NCBI GenBank assembly: GCA_965230345.1
Contig: CBDDKR010000001.1
Location: 620,001-684,000 of the forward strand
Reading direction: 5' to 3'
Length of the DNA stretch: 64,000 nucleotides
DNA from: JADKBO01 sp965230345
GTDB lineage: Bacteria; Bacteroidota; Bacteroidia; Chitinophagales; Saprospiraceae
Shown: piece after piece, positions 17,028-25,066 of the stretch
Layout: each line of letters opens with the position of its first letter
How positions within the stretch are numbered: the first letter of the stretch is position 1
Program-made: the position numbers and the translations under genes
The notes under the pieces: model-generated
The model's input: the letters and a program-made list of their open reading frames with translations, nothing else
Database searches by the model: none
What the model was told of the DNA's origin: nothing

Positions 17028-18476
17028 CTACAATTTTAGCAATGTTGAGGTAATTGTAGAATCTCCATCAGAAATTAAGAGATAGTAGATCCCTGAGTCA
17101 AATGTGCTTGTTGATAAATGGAAGGTGTTTTTGGTTAAATTTGGATCAATTATTTGGGAGTGTAAGGTTTGTCCAAAATTGTTGATTATAGACACATGAA
17201 GAGTCTTATTGATGTTGTCGGAAAATTCCAAAATTAAGACATCCATAAGTGGGTTTGGATAAGCTTTTAATTTCAAGGGTTCAACGAATTGAAAGTCATC
17301 ATTGGTACTGGATTGGAATTCATCGGCGCCAATATCTGGGATGCCATTTAACAAATGGCAATCGTAATCTGAATCGATATCTTCTAGAAAAATACCAGCA
17401 TCTGTTATACTTGCAGCGTTTTGGGCTAAATGATAATCATAATTAAAGGCGTCTAAGAAAATACTCATATCGGTAGTAGTATGATTAGATTCGACTTTCC
17501 CAGTTCCTTCATTTCGAGAAGTTATCGCTTTGTTGGTTAAGTTGTTTGCAATGTGTACATCATAGGTGCCTTGAAAGCGGTATTCAATTGAGTTGAAATA
17601 ATTATCCGTAATAACTGTATTATGGTAAATTTTTGTGTCTTTAGAGTTTTCCAACCCAATCCCAACGTCTCGACTTGTATGTACAAAATTGTGGGCTATC
17701 ACCCCTCCTTGATGACCAGAATTGCCTAATCCAAAACCAACTCCTCTATCACAATTAATGATATGATTATTTCGAACGATGGTATTCTTGGAATTGGACC
17801 AGAAGTGAATGGCATGTTCAGCTAAACCATTGTCTGGTGAACGAATGTGTTTAAAAGTGTTGTATCTTACTATCCAATCTTTAGCCCTATGGGCATCAAT
17901 TCCGCCAGTGTAATATTGATAGGCAACTTCATCCTCGAATTCAAACAAACAACATTGTACAATGCCACTATCAGAATAAGTAGGAGATGAATTTCCTGAA
18001 ACTTTAAGCATTTGTTCTTTAGTATCAACAAATCTAATGTTTTGCATAAGGCAATTATCTGCATCGTGTTCAGCATGGATTTGGATGGCATGATTACTGA
18101 CCCATCCAATGGTCATATCTGCCGCAGTGAAATTGTCTGCAGCAACATTAAATATATAACCTATGTTTCCACCCATTCCCTTACCTTTAATGACTACTTT
18201 ATCACGATTTCCCGAGATACTTCTAATGGTCAAGTTAACCATGTTTTGACCAATGTAAAGTAGATTGTTGTTCAACTCATATATGCCATCATTAAGGAGA
18301 ATGGTGTAATTCCCATTGTTGGTATTACATTCATATAATGCGGCCTGTAATTCTTCAACAGATGAAACAATCAAGGTGGTTTTACCAGTACTATCGTTTG
18401 GAAGTATACCGCAGTTACATTGCGAAGCCGATAAAGTAGAATAAAAGGTGATAAGGAATAAGATGTAATATTTCAT
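17028..18476 (-). CDS. secreted parallel beta-helix protein with T9SS sorting domain
   Basis: Signal peptide MKYYILFLITFYSTLSAS, then a mature region starting QCNCGILPND. Residues about 35-370 show beta-helix coils (VNLTIRSISGNRDKVVIKG, NCLMQNIRFVD, WIVRYNTFKHI, TIVRNNHIINCDRGVG, GVIAHNFVHTSRDVGIGLEN, TKIYHNTVI), the order seen in exported nitrous-oxide-reductase-NosD-like and polysaccharide-lyase folds. A C-terminal sorting domain starts at AYPNP near residue 406 and ends STLLKL. It is probably surface-exposed and polysaccharide-related; the catalytic activity is uncertain. It is on the opposite strand from its neighbours and monocistronic. Confidence 0.85.
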   Translation of the reverse strand: MKYYILFLITFYSTLSASQCNCGILPNDSTGKTTLIVSSVEELQAALYECNTNNGNYTILLNDGIYELNNNLLYIGQNMVNLTIRSISGNRDKVVIKGKGMGGNIGYIFNVAADNFTAADMTIGWVSNHAIQIHAEHDADNCLMQNIRFVDTKEQMLKVSGNSSPTYSDSGIVQCCLFEFEDEVAYQYYTGGIDAHRAKDWIVRYNTFKHIRSPDNGLAEHAIHFWSNSKNTIVRNNHIINCDRGVGFGLGNSGHQGGVIAHNFVHTSRDVGIGLENSKDTKIYHNTVITDNYFNSIEYRFQGTYDVHIANNLTNKAITSRNEGTGKVESNHTTTDMSIFLDAFNYDYHLAQNAASITDAGIFLEDIDSDYDCHLLNGIPDIGADEFQSSTNDDFQFVEPLKLKAYPNPLMDVLILEFSDNINKTLHVSIINNFGQTLHSQIIDPNLTKNTFHLSTSTFDSGIYYLLISDGDSTITSTLLKL

Positions 18477-18900
18477 CGTAATGTATTTGAAATGACTAGG
18501 CGGAGAATCGCATTAATATAGATAATGAATCTGACATTCTGGAACTTTGGATCATTAATTTTATGATCTATAATGCTTCGGTTTATTTGTTTTCATTTTT
18601 CCTAAATAATAGAATTTAAACATTGACATTTTTATGGAAAATGAGTGAACCTTTAATGTATGTGAATACAAGAATGGACTAATCAAGAGTAAGTTTAAAT
18701 AAGGTTTGTTGGCTATTAAATACTATGAATTTGTGACTAATAAGCAGGGATATATTTATACCATTTCTAAATAATTCTTGCGAATAATTAAGAAGAGAGT
18801 TCTCTCTTATATGAAAGTTATTTCACGTATTTTAGTGAATTGCAATTGTATTAATAATATGATGCTGGAATTTTAATACTGAATAACTAAAGTAAACTAA
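18477..18900. other. 424-base intergenic region between divergent beta-helix and PPK2 genes
   Basis: No ORF of note. It must hold the divergent promoters of the beta-helix gene (minus) and the PPK2 pair (plus). The one clear element is the dyad at 18793-18808. I found no unambiguous TTG-N20-TAnnTTTG promoter. Confidence 0.6.
18793..18808. promoter_or_regulatory. perfect dyad AAGAGAG-TT-CTCTCTT upstream of the PPK2 genes
   Basis: Seven-base inverted repeat with a two-base spacer, about 92 bases before the first PPK2 start. A possible operator; too short and lacking a following T tract to be a terminator. Confidence 0.35.
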
Positions 18901-19749
18901 ATGAGATTTGATGAAAAACATTTACTAAATGCTAAGACTAGAGAAGATCTGATTGAAATTGCTAAAAACAATGACATTTCGATTTCTAAAACGCTGAATA
19001 AGCTTAAATATGAAGCAGAGTTAAAAGCTTTACAATCAGAATTTGTCAATTTGCAAAAGTGGATCGCTGAAAAGAAGAAGAGGGTAGCTATTATTTTTGA
19101 AGGAAGAGATGCTGCTGGAAAAGGTGGATCGATAAAGAGATTTAAAGAACATTTGAATCCTCGGACTGCTAGGGTTGTTGCACTGACGAAACCAACAATT
19201 GTTGAGCAAGGTCAATGGTATTTTAGAAGATACATTAAGGTTCTTCCGAATCCAGGTGAAGTAGTCTTTTTTGATCGCAGTTGGTACAATCGTGCAGTAG
19301 TAGAACCCGTGATGGGATTTTGTACGGATAAACAATATGAAAAATTCATGGTTCAAGTGCCCGAATTTGAGCATCTATTGTATGAAGACAATTTGAAGAT
19401 TATCAAGTTTTGGTTTTCGATTTCGAAGGAAGAACAAAAGAAGAGATTTGATGCTCGATTGAGCAACCCATTAAAAAGATGGAAATTTAGCCCAGTAGAT
19501 ATGAAAGGGCAGGGTCTTTGGGATCGATATACCAAGTTTAAAGAACAAATGTTTTCTAAGACTCATACCAATTTTAGTCCATGGATAATTGTCAAAACAA
19601 ACAATAAAAAAGAAGCAAGACTTGAAAGTATGAGATATGTGTTATCTCAATTTGATTACAAGGGAAAGGGCGAATCAGGAATCTCTTTGCTCCCAGATCC
19701 TAATGTGATTATGAGATACCATCGAAGCGCTGTCCAAATAGATATATAA
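18901..19749 (+). CDS. ppk2: polyphosphate kinase 2 family protein, first of tandem pair
   Basis: PPK2 enzymes transfer phosphate between polyphosphate and nucleotides, usually making NDP/NTP from polyphosphate. The Walker A loop GRDAAGKGG is at residues 68-76 and Walker B FFDRSWYNRA around Asp125. The lid region carries KRWKFSPVDMKGQGLWDRY, and the N-terminal helices (about 1-60) are of usual size. Length (282 aa) fits a single-domain PPK2. The nucleotide preference (ADP, GDP or AMP) cannot be assigned. A second PPK2 starts 14 bases after the stop, so the two are one operon, and a long hairpin ends it at 20636. Confidence 0.92.
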   Translation: MRFDEKHLLNAKTREDLIEIAKNNDISISKTLNKLKYEAELKALQSEFVNLQKWIAEKKKRVAIIFEGRDAAGKGGSIKRFKEHLNPRTARVVALTKPTIVEQGQWYFRRYIKVLPNPGEVVFFDRSWYNRAVVEPVMGFCTDKQYEKFMVQVPEFEHLLYEDNLKIIKFWFSISKEEQKKRFDARLSNPLKRWKFSPVDMKGQGLWDRYTKFKEQMFSKTHTNFSPWIIVKTNNKKEARLESMRYVLSQFDYKGKGESGISLLPDPNVIMRYHRSAVQIDI

Positions 19750-19763
19750 AATAGAAAAGAAGT

Positions 19764-20537
19764 ATGCAAGACATTAAATATAATAAGGAAGATATGGACT
19801 TATTTAATTCTAAATTAGGCCTATATTACTTACTGAAAAAGAAGAAGAATAATCCAGATAGGGCACTTGAAGAAATCAAACATATAGAGAAATTACGGGG
19901 ACTTCAAGAAGAACTCATCAAACTTCAGAATTGGGTCATCGCGAATGACAAGAAGTTGGTCATTTTGTTTGAAGGAAGAGATGCCGCTGGAAAGGGTGGA
20001 GCGATACGAAGAATTACAGAATACATCAATCCGAGACACTTTAGAATTGTTGCTCTTAATATTCCTACTGATGATGAAAGAAAACAATGGTTTTTTCAAC
20101 GGTACATTAACGAATTACCGAAACCAGGAGAGATTGTCTTTTTCGATCGTAGTTGGTACAATCGAGCAGTTGTAGAACCGGTAAATGGTTTTTGTACGGA
20201 GAAAGAATATAAGGTCTTTATGTCTCAAGTAAATGATTTCGAAAGGATGTTGGTAGAGTCGAATACTTATTTGATTAAGCTTTATTTTTCTATTACAAAA
20301 AAGGAACAAGCTGAACGATTTAAGGAAATAAAAGAGAATCCCTTGAAACGGTGGAAAATGACACCTGTAGACGAAAAAGCGCAAGCCCTATGGGATGATT
20401 ATACAAGGTATAAAAAGAAAATGTTTGAGGCAACAAATACTAAAGTTGCACCTTGGTTGATCATTGACGCCAATAAAAAAGCGCCTGCTCGTCTTGAGGC
20501 AATCAATCATATATTGGATGTGATTCCTTATAAGTAA
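19764..20537 (+). CDS. ppk2: polyphosphate kinase 2 family protein, second of tandem pair
   Basis: A 257-residue PPK2 with Walker A GRDAAGKGG (71-79), Walker B FFDRSWYNRA (Asp128) and the lid segment KRWKMTPVDEKAQALWDDY. It is clearly paralogous to the preceding gene but well diverged, chiefly in the N-terminal helices and after the Walker A motif (AIRRITEYINPRHFRIVALNIPT versus SIKRFKEHLNPRTARVVALTKPT in aligned short blocks). Keeping both suggests different nucleotide specificity, or a hetero-oligomer; neither is shown by sequence. It is cytosolic and cotranscribed with its partner. Confidence 0.92.
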   Translation: MQDIKYNKEDMDLFNSKLGLYYLLKKKKNNPDRALEEIKHIEKLRGLQEELIKLQNWVIANDKKLVILFEGRDAAGKGGAIRRITEYINPRHFRIVALNIPTDDERKQWFFQRYINELPKPGEIVFFDRSWYNRAVVEPVNGFCTEKEYKVFMSQVNDFERMLVESNTYLIKLYFSITKKEQAERFKEIKENPLKRWKMTPVDEKAQALWDDYTRYKKKMFEATNTKVAPWLIIDANKKAPARLEAINHILDVIPYK

Positions 20538-20635
20538 AACAGCTTTTGAAGCATAACACCAACAATTTTTTTCTATTATGAGCCCCGAATTAGAATTGTC
20601 GTTGTTCATTGAAAAGTATGGATATTGTATTGAGT

Positions 20636-20673
20636 AACCATAAGTATCTCTACTTATAGAGATACTTATGGTT
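20636..20673. terminator. perfect 17-bp hairpin, bidirectional terminator between PPK2 and BlaR1-like genes
   Basis: AACCATAAGTATCTCTA (20636-20652), loop CTTA, then its exact complement (20657-20673), followed on the plus strand by GTTTTATT. It sits in the gap between the convergent PPK2 pair and the BlaR1-like gene and can serve both. Confidence 0.8.
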
Positions 20674-20687
20674 GTTTTATTATGAAC

Positions 20688-21797
20688 TTATGTTAATCCA
20701 TCATCATTTCCACCAGACGGTGATGGTGGAGTAGGAGGAGCAATTGGTTTTGGTGGAGCTGGCGGTGGTGGAGGTAGGTATAGGTTCTCTTCTTTAATTT
20801 GGTCAATTTGATCTTGACTCATAATATTTAGAATTTTTAAAGCCTTCTCAGCCTTGGTTTTTGAAATCCTCATCCAGTTTCCATTGTTATCTTGAAGGGA
20901 TTTTACCAGCACTTTGTATTCATTCATTTGAGTTGTTGAAGCTCCTTTTCCTTGTGCAATAGCAGTATTGCTAAAAGTCATAAGCAATAAATAAAATAAT
21001 GGGATGACCGATATTCGTCGAAATAAAGCTCTTACTTTTGATGTCTTTTTCATCATCATTTCTAATCTTTTTTTAGTTGTTATGTAATAGATGCTACTGG
21101 CCAAGTAGTTTTTTGTGCATTTGATTTGAGTTAATAGTAATCGCTGATATGATGTAATATCTGATTCGATTATAACTTCTTGATCAGCTAGAAACTCGTG
21201 ATTTAATTGAATTGCTTTCTTAAATTGTCGAAGAATTGGATTCCACCAGAAAATGGCAATGGCAATTTCAATAAATAGAATATCCAGGCTATGGAATTGT
21301 CTAACATGTACCGCTTCATGGTTCAAAAGCTGCCGAGGTATATTGCCTTGTTCATATTGTTTCCTATTAAGATATATGTCCTGCAGGAATGCGTGGGGCT
21401 GCACATCGTCATTGACCAGAACAATATTAAGATCGTCCCATCTCACTTGATTGCCAGATTCCTTCTTATTGTAAAAGGTTTTTATGGCAAGGATTAATCT
21501 TCCCATGAAGAAAATTGAAATAAGTACATATATAATAGTAATTGGTATTACATAGTCAATTTGATTTGATGCAGAGATTGGGGGCTGGATCATTATCGGA
21601 GATAACACCTCATTGGAAAGGGTGTATATTCCAGCATTGGTTTCAATATCGATGAAGGGGATTATAAAGGCAAATGGAATACAACCTAATAAAAAGAATC
21701 GTTTGAACCGATGGATGCTTTCATTTTCTAGGATCAATTTGTAAAATGACCAGAGTAATCCTAGGCAAATGGTAGATTTTATAAGAAAAGATATCAT
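20688..21797 (-). CDS. BlaR1-like M56-family membrane metallopeptidase
   Basis: The partner of the BlaI repressor: a membrane zinc protease that, on sensing a signal, is expected to trigger loss of repression. Transmembrane helices lie at about 5-22, 33-50, 83-105, 170-187 and 263-281. The zinc motif HEAVH is at 160-164 with the likely third ligand Glu201 in NHEFLADQE. The extracytoplasmic part after the last helix is only about 90 residues and ends in a proline-rich tail (PPPPPAPPKPIAPP...). There is no penicillin-binding sensor domain as in staphylococcal BlaR1, so the signal is probably not a beta-lactam. The start overlaps the blaI stop by four bases (ATGA type). Confidence 0.88.
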   Translation of the reverse strand: MISFLIKSTICLGLLWSFYKLILENESIHRFKRFFLLGCIPFAFIIPFIDIETNAGIYTLSNEVLSPIMIQPPISASNQIDYVIPITIIYVLISIFFMGRLILAIKTFYNKKESGNQVRWDDLNIVLVNDDVQPHAFLQDIYLNRKQYEQGNIPRQLLNHEAVHVRQFHSLDILFIEIAIAIFWWNPILRQFKKAIQLNHEFLADQEVIIESDITSYQRLLLTQIKCTKNYLASSIYYITTKKRLEMMMKKTSKVRALFRRISVIPLFYLLLMTFSNTAIAQGKGASTTQMNEYKVLVKSLQDNNGNWMRISKTKAEKALKILNIMSQDQIDQIKEENLYLPPPPPAPPKPIAPPTPPSPSGGNDDGLT

Positions 21798-22165
21798 TTG
21801 CTTCTTTTTTTTATTTGTTCGTTTACTATTTCTTGTAAAGACTTTAATTCATCATCTGACATTTCAGCCTCAGAGGTGAAAAATGAAGCAAATTGGGAGG
21901 TCGAATGGTTGAAAAAACGCCCAAGAATGCCTTTGAAATGTCTTGAAAAGTAGGTCTCTTTAGATACCAAAGGAAAGTATTCTCTAGCTTTACCAACTTG
22001 CTTATAATCAATCAACCCTTTTTGTGATATCCGCTTGAGTAAAGTTGCTATCGTTGTTGTAGCAGGCTTCGGGTCTGGGTATTGAGCGATGATATCTTTC
22101 ATGAAAGCTTTTTTCATCTCCCATAAATACTTCATTAATTCTTCTTCGGTATTAGATAATTTCAT
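21794..22165 (-). CDS. blaI: BlaI/MecI-family transcriptional repressor
   Basis: This is a 123-residue winged-helix repressor. The N-terminal HTH (about 1-70) contains TEEELMKYLWEMKKAFMKDI and the recognition region PATTTIATLLKRISQKGLI. The C-terminal dimerisation helices (about 75-120) include ISYSRHFKG-like and DDELKSLQEIVNEQIKK segments, and end where the protease start overlaps. It represses its own operon, shown by two CTACA-dyad operators immediately upstream (22184-22195 and 22212-22223), and is expected to be relieved by proteolysis through the BlaR1-like partner. Other regulon members may carry the same dyad. Confidence 0.9.
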   Translation of the reverse strand: MKLSNTEEELMKYLWEMKKAFMKDIIAQYPDPKPATTTIATLLKRISQKGLIDYKQVGKAREYFPLVSKETYFSRHFKGILGRFFNHSTSQFASFFTSEAEMSDDELKSLQEIVNEQIKKRSK

Positions 22166-22183
22166 TTTTTTGAACCATTTACT

Positions 22184-22195
22184 CTACAAATGTAG
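22184..22195. promoter_or_regulatory. BlaI operator 1 (CTACAAATGTAG)
   Basis: A perfect dyad of the BlaI/MecI type (TACA...TGTA), 19 bases before the blaI start. Read on the minus strand it contains TACATTTG, the -7 promoter element. Confidence 0.85.
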
Positions 22196-22217
22196 AAAAT
22201 AAAAATGAATTCTACAA
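22187..22217 (-). promoter_or_regulatory. blaI-blaR1 promoter, elements inside the operators
   Basis: On the minus strand, TTG (22217-22215) lies 20 bases before TACATTTG (22194-22187), the spacing and consensus expected for Bacteroidota. Each element falls inside one operator dyad, so repressor binding would cover both contact sites of the sigma factor. Confidence 0.75.
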
Positions 22218-22223
22218 GTGTAG
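22212..22223. promoter_or_regulatory. BlaI operator 2 (CTACAAGTGTAG)
   Basis: The second dyad is 28 bases from the first, centre to centre, with the same CTACA/TGTAG half sites and a one-base change in the centre. It holds the -33 TTG of the promoter on the minus strand. Confidence 0.85.
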
Positions 22224-22548
22224 AGTAATGATTGTCTTTTATGGCAACATTACATGGCAGCCAATGAGAGATCTAGAAAGAAATACTTTCGTGAAATACG
22301 AACGCAGAGTAAATGAGATTAATGAAGTAACATTTAATAGTTTAAAATAAACTGGTGTTTAAGGATTTTAGAGTATGAGCATCTTGATTTGATGAGTTGT
22401 TCAGGAAAAAAATCATAAAGGCCTTCTTGATATTTTGACGCACTTTATCCTACTGCAACTTTAGAAATCGATTTATAAAATGCTTTCTTTTTTAAGACAT
22501 TGTAAATTACGAGTATTAAATTCACCGACAGTAAAAATGGATTTAATC

Positions 22549-23061
22549 ATGAAAACTTCAATTGTTGTAATCACCATTATCATAAGTTGCCTAACTACAT
22601 CTTTTGCACAAAATCATACAACTAAATACAAAAAACACGAAATGGTTTGGACTGGCGGCGTGTTTAAATCATGGTTATTAGATGAGCATGTTGGGTTTAA
22701 CAAAATTGGTGGTAAGGTCTCTCCAGTATTCAAGGATGAAAAGAAATCAGGTTTTATGATTCAATCGCATTATATGTATAAACCATTTCGCTTGGTAGGT
22801 TTTGGTGGGCACATTGGCTTAGGCTTGGACGTTAACAGTTATATTCAAGCACCTGTTCTTTTGTTTGGACTGAGTATCTCGGTTGGTAAGAACAATGATT
22901 TTATTATTGATATTGGATGGGCTGATGCAAAGAGAAAAATTGTTCCTAATTCTGTAAAAAAAGAACTCTTGGCACAGAATTATTCTGAAGTCCCGGAAAT
23001 ATTCAATCATACGGAATTCAATACAGCATTTTATGTCGGGTTAGGCTATCGATTGTTTTAA
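22549..23061 (+). CDS. exported hypothetical protein, possible outer-membrane barrel
   Basis: The ATG at 22549 (MKTSIVVITIIISCLTTSFAQ) is chosen because it puts the signal peptide at the N-terminus; the ATGs at 22480 and 22537 add an unlikely extension. The mature 150 residues have strand-like segments ending in FNTAFYVGLGYRLF, whose terminal Phe and alternating pattern are typical of outer-membrane barrels. I do not recognise the family. It is divergent from the BlaI operon, but there is no sign that it shares its operators beyond distance. Confidence 0.55.
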   Translation: MKTSIVVITIIISCLTTSFAQNHTTKYKKHEMVWTGGVFKSWLLDEHVGFNKIGGKVSPVFKDEKKSGFMIQSHYMYKPFRLVGFGGHIGLGLDVNSYIQAPVLLFGLSISVGKNNDFIIDIGWADAKRKIVPNSVKKELLAQNYSEVPEIFNHTEFNTAFYVGLGYRLF

Positions 23062-23222
23062 ATCACTTCAAAATGAATATCCTATCAATTCTTCTTGTGA
23101 AAACTTGAATTAGTCGATTTTTTGAAGGGTAGTTTATCGGAAAAATAGATCTTGTTTTAAAGATTTGTAAAAGTAATGATAGGATTACTATATTACACCA
23201 TAAAATACAAATCAACTTTCTT

Positions 23223-24146
23223 ATGAGAATCGCTTTTACCATATTATTATGTAGCTTATTTTATTCTTTACATGCTCAAAGTTTTGAGGATCACATCCAG
23301 AGTGGAGATCGATATTACGATGAAGAAGACTATGTGAATTCGGCTAAGGAATATACCAAAGCTTTTGAGTTGAAAGAGGGAAATGTCAACCAATATTACA
23401 ATGCAGGTTGTTCTTGGGCTTTGACTGGTGATACTATTCAGTCCATTAAATTTCTGATACTTTCTGCTGAAAAAGGATGGAAGAATTTAAGACATATTAA
23501 AAGAGATAAAGATTTACGCTCCTTACATAATGTAAGTGCTTGGGGTAAAATACTAGGGTTAGTAGAAGCCAATAAGAAAGAGTCAGAGAAAGATTATGAC
23601 CAAGAGTTGATGGCGCAATTAAATGATATTTATATTAAAGATCAGACATTGAGACAATTGTATAGAGATGCCGAAGATAAATTTGGTAGAGATTCAGAAG
23701 AAATGCGCTATTTCTGGCAATTGGTATCGGAACAAGATAGCATCAATGAAGCAAAAGTTGTGCAATTGATTGAAGACCATGGATGGATAGGTAAAAATGT
23801 AGTGGGAGGACAAGCAAATATGACATTATGGTTGGTAATCCAGCACGCGCCATTGCCTACACAAGAAAAATATCTCCCACTTCTTAAAGCGTCTGTTTTG
23901 AAAGGAGAATCTCAAGGCAGTCACTTGGCTTTATTGGAAGATCGAATTCAGATGCGAAATGAGAAACCTCAAACTTATGGTTCGCAGATTACTGTGGACG
24001 AAGTAACTGGAGAACATATAGTATATGAAATATGGGAACCCGAATATGTAAATCAAAGAAGGGCAGAAGTTGGTCTAGGACCTATCCAAGATTATGTGAA
24101 ACGCTGGGGAATAGAATGGACAATTGAGCAAAAAGAAAAAGAGTAA
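23223..24146 (+). CDS. exported TPR protein with DUF6624 domain
   Basis: The signal peptide ends HAQS (residues 17-20). A tetratricopeptide-like region (about 20-110) includes GDRYYDEEDYVNSAKEYTKAFEL and NQYYNAGCSWALTGD. It is followed by a DUF6624 domain (about 125-285) with the typical HGWIGKNVVGGQA, WLVIQHAP, HLALLEDRIQMR and QTYGSQITVD blocks. DUF6624 is common in Bacteroidota exported proteins and has no known function. It is followed, 10 bases later, by the AraC gene at 24157, which probably belongs to the same transcript or is translationally coupled. Confidence 0.85.
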   Translation: MRIAFTILLCSLFYSLHAQSFEDHIQSGDRYYDEEDYVNSAKEYTKAFELKEGNVNQYYNAGCSWALTGDTIQSIKFLILSAEKGWKNLRHIKRDKDLRSLHNVSAWGKILGLVEANKKESEKDYDQELMAQLNDIYIKDQTLRQLYRDAEDKFGRDSEEMRYFWQLVSEQDSINEAKVVQLIEDHGWIGKNVVGGQANMTLWLVIQHAPLPTQEKYLPLLKASVLKGESQGSHLALLEDRIQMRNEKPQTYGSQITVDEVTGEHIVYEIWEPEYVNQRRAEVGLGPIQDYVKRWGIEWTIEQKEKE

Positions 24147-24156
24147 ATGAATTAGA

Positions 24157-25002
24157 TTGAGTCAATTCAAAAACATATCAAATCATATAGATGGGAAACT
24201 CGTAGTATCTACTATAAATCAGATAGAACAAATTACTAAGACTGATGGTCCATCTGTGAAAATGGTTTATTCATCTGGAGTAGAACATTATACGGTCAAT
24301 GGTCACACTTTTGATGTAGACCAAAATAAATATCTGGTAGTAGGAAATCAAAATGACGTAAAATTAGATATTGATTGTGGTCACACAGTTAAGGGCATTT
24401 GTATTTTCCCTACGAATAAAATATTTGAGGAAGTTCTCTATGCAAAGACATTCGAAGACAAGGTTTTATTAGACCGCCCATTTGATTCTGGAAATGGTGA
24501 ACTGATTCCAAACTACTATAGTTTTAAAGAGAACAAAACAGGAAGATTCCTTAGAAGGATGATGCCTTTTATGCTGAATACAGAGCATGGAGATTTGAAT
24601 TTTGATGAGTTTTATACTGAGTTGGCTGAATGCATGGTCGATGATCAATTGGAATTGGACCATAGATTAGATAATATTTCTTGTAATAAAAAGAAAACGA
24701 AAATTGAATTGTATAGGAGAGTTGCTCAAGTGAAAGAGCATATGGAAGAAAGCTATACAGAAAAACTAAATCTTGACTTGCTTGCTGAGAGTGCATTCCT
24801 ATCAAAATATCACTTTACCAGAACATTCAAAGCTATATTCAAATTGTCTCCTTATCAATATATATTGCGTTTAAGACTTCGGAAAGCCCAAGAATTGTTA
24901 GGGAAGGGCTATTCGTTTCATGAAATCAGTATCATCACTGGTTTTTCAGATGGTAAAAATTTAAGGAAAGCACTGAATAAAATTGGGGTGAATAGAAATT
25001 AG
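24157..25002 (+). CDS. AraC-family transcriptional regulator, TTG start
   Basis: The frame is closed by a stop just upstream, so the TTG at 24157 is the first usable start; the next ATG would delete half of the sensor domain. The N-terminal half (about 1-150) is a cupin-like ligand domain (EHYTVNGHTFDVDQNKYLVV). The AraC HTH lies at about 187-281 (LDLLAESAFLSKYHFTRTFKAIFKLSPYQYI). It immediately precedes the PDZ/alpha-beta hydrolase and DUF885 genes and is their likely regulator. The inducer is not known. Confidence 0.85.
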   Translation: MSQFKNISNHIDGKLVVSTINQIEQITKTDGPSVKMVYSSGVEHYTVNGHTFDVDQNKYLVVGNQNDVKLDIDCGHTVKGICIFPTNKIFEEVLYAKTFEDKVLLDRPFDSGNGELIPNYYSFKENKTGRFLRRMMPFMLNTEHGDLNFDEFYTELAECMVDDQLELDHRLDNISCNKKKTKIELYRRVAQVKEHMEESYTEKLNLDLLAESAFLSKYHFTRTFKAIFKLSPYQYILRLRLRKAQELLGKGYSFHEISIITGFSDGKNLRKALNKIGVNRN

Positions 25003-25066
25003 CAATTATTACCCCATAAAGGTCCAACAAAAATAAGTCTTTTGCTACAAACATAAACTTATTTTA

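Larger units (their letters stand above)
22166..22548. other. 383-base divergent intergenic region: BlaI operator region and start of a secreted-protein gene
   Basis: The first 60 bases hold the blaI operators and promoter. The remainder, up to the ATG at 22549, has no other clear feature; an in-frame extension from 22480 would spoil the signal peptide of the next gene. Confidence 0.6.

Noticed and set aside
21794..22165. BlaI/BlaR1 pair as a beta-lactam-resistance locus
   Set aside because: No beta-lactamase or penicillin-binding protein gene is adjacent; nearby serine hydrolases at 6218 and 52520 are distant and lack a BlaI dyad.
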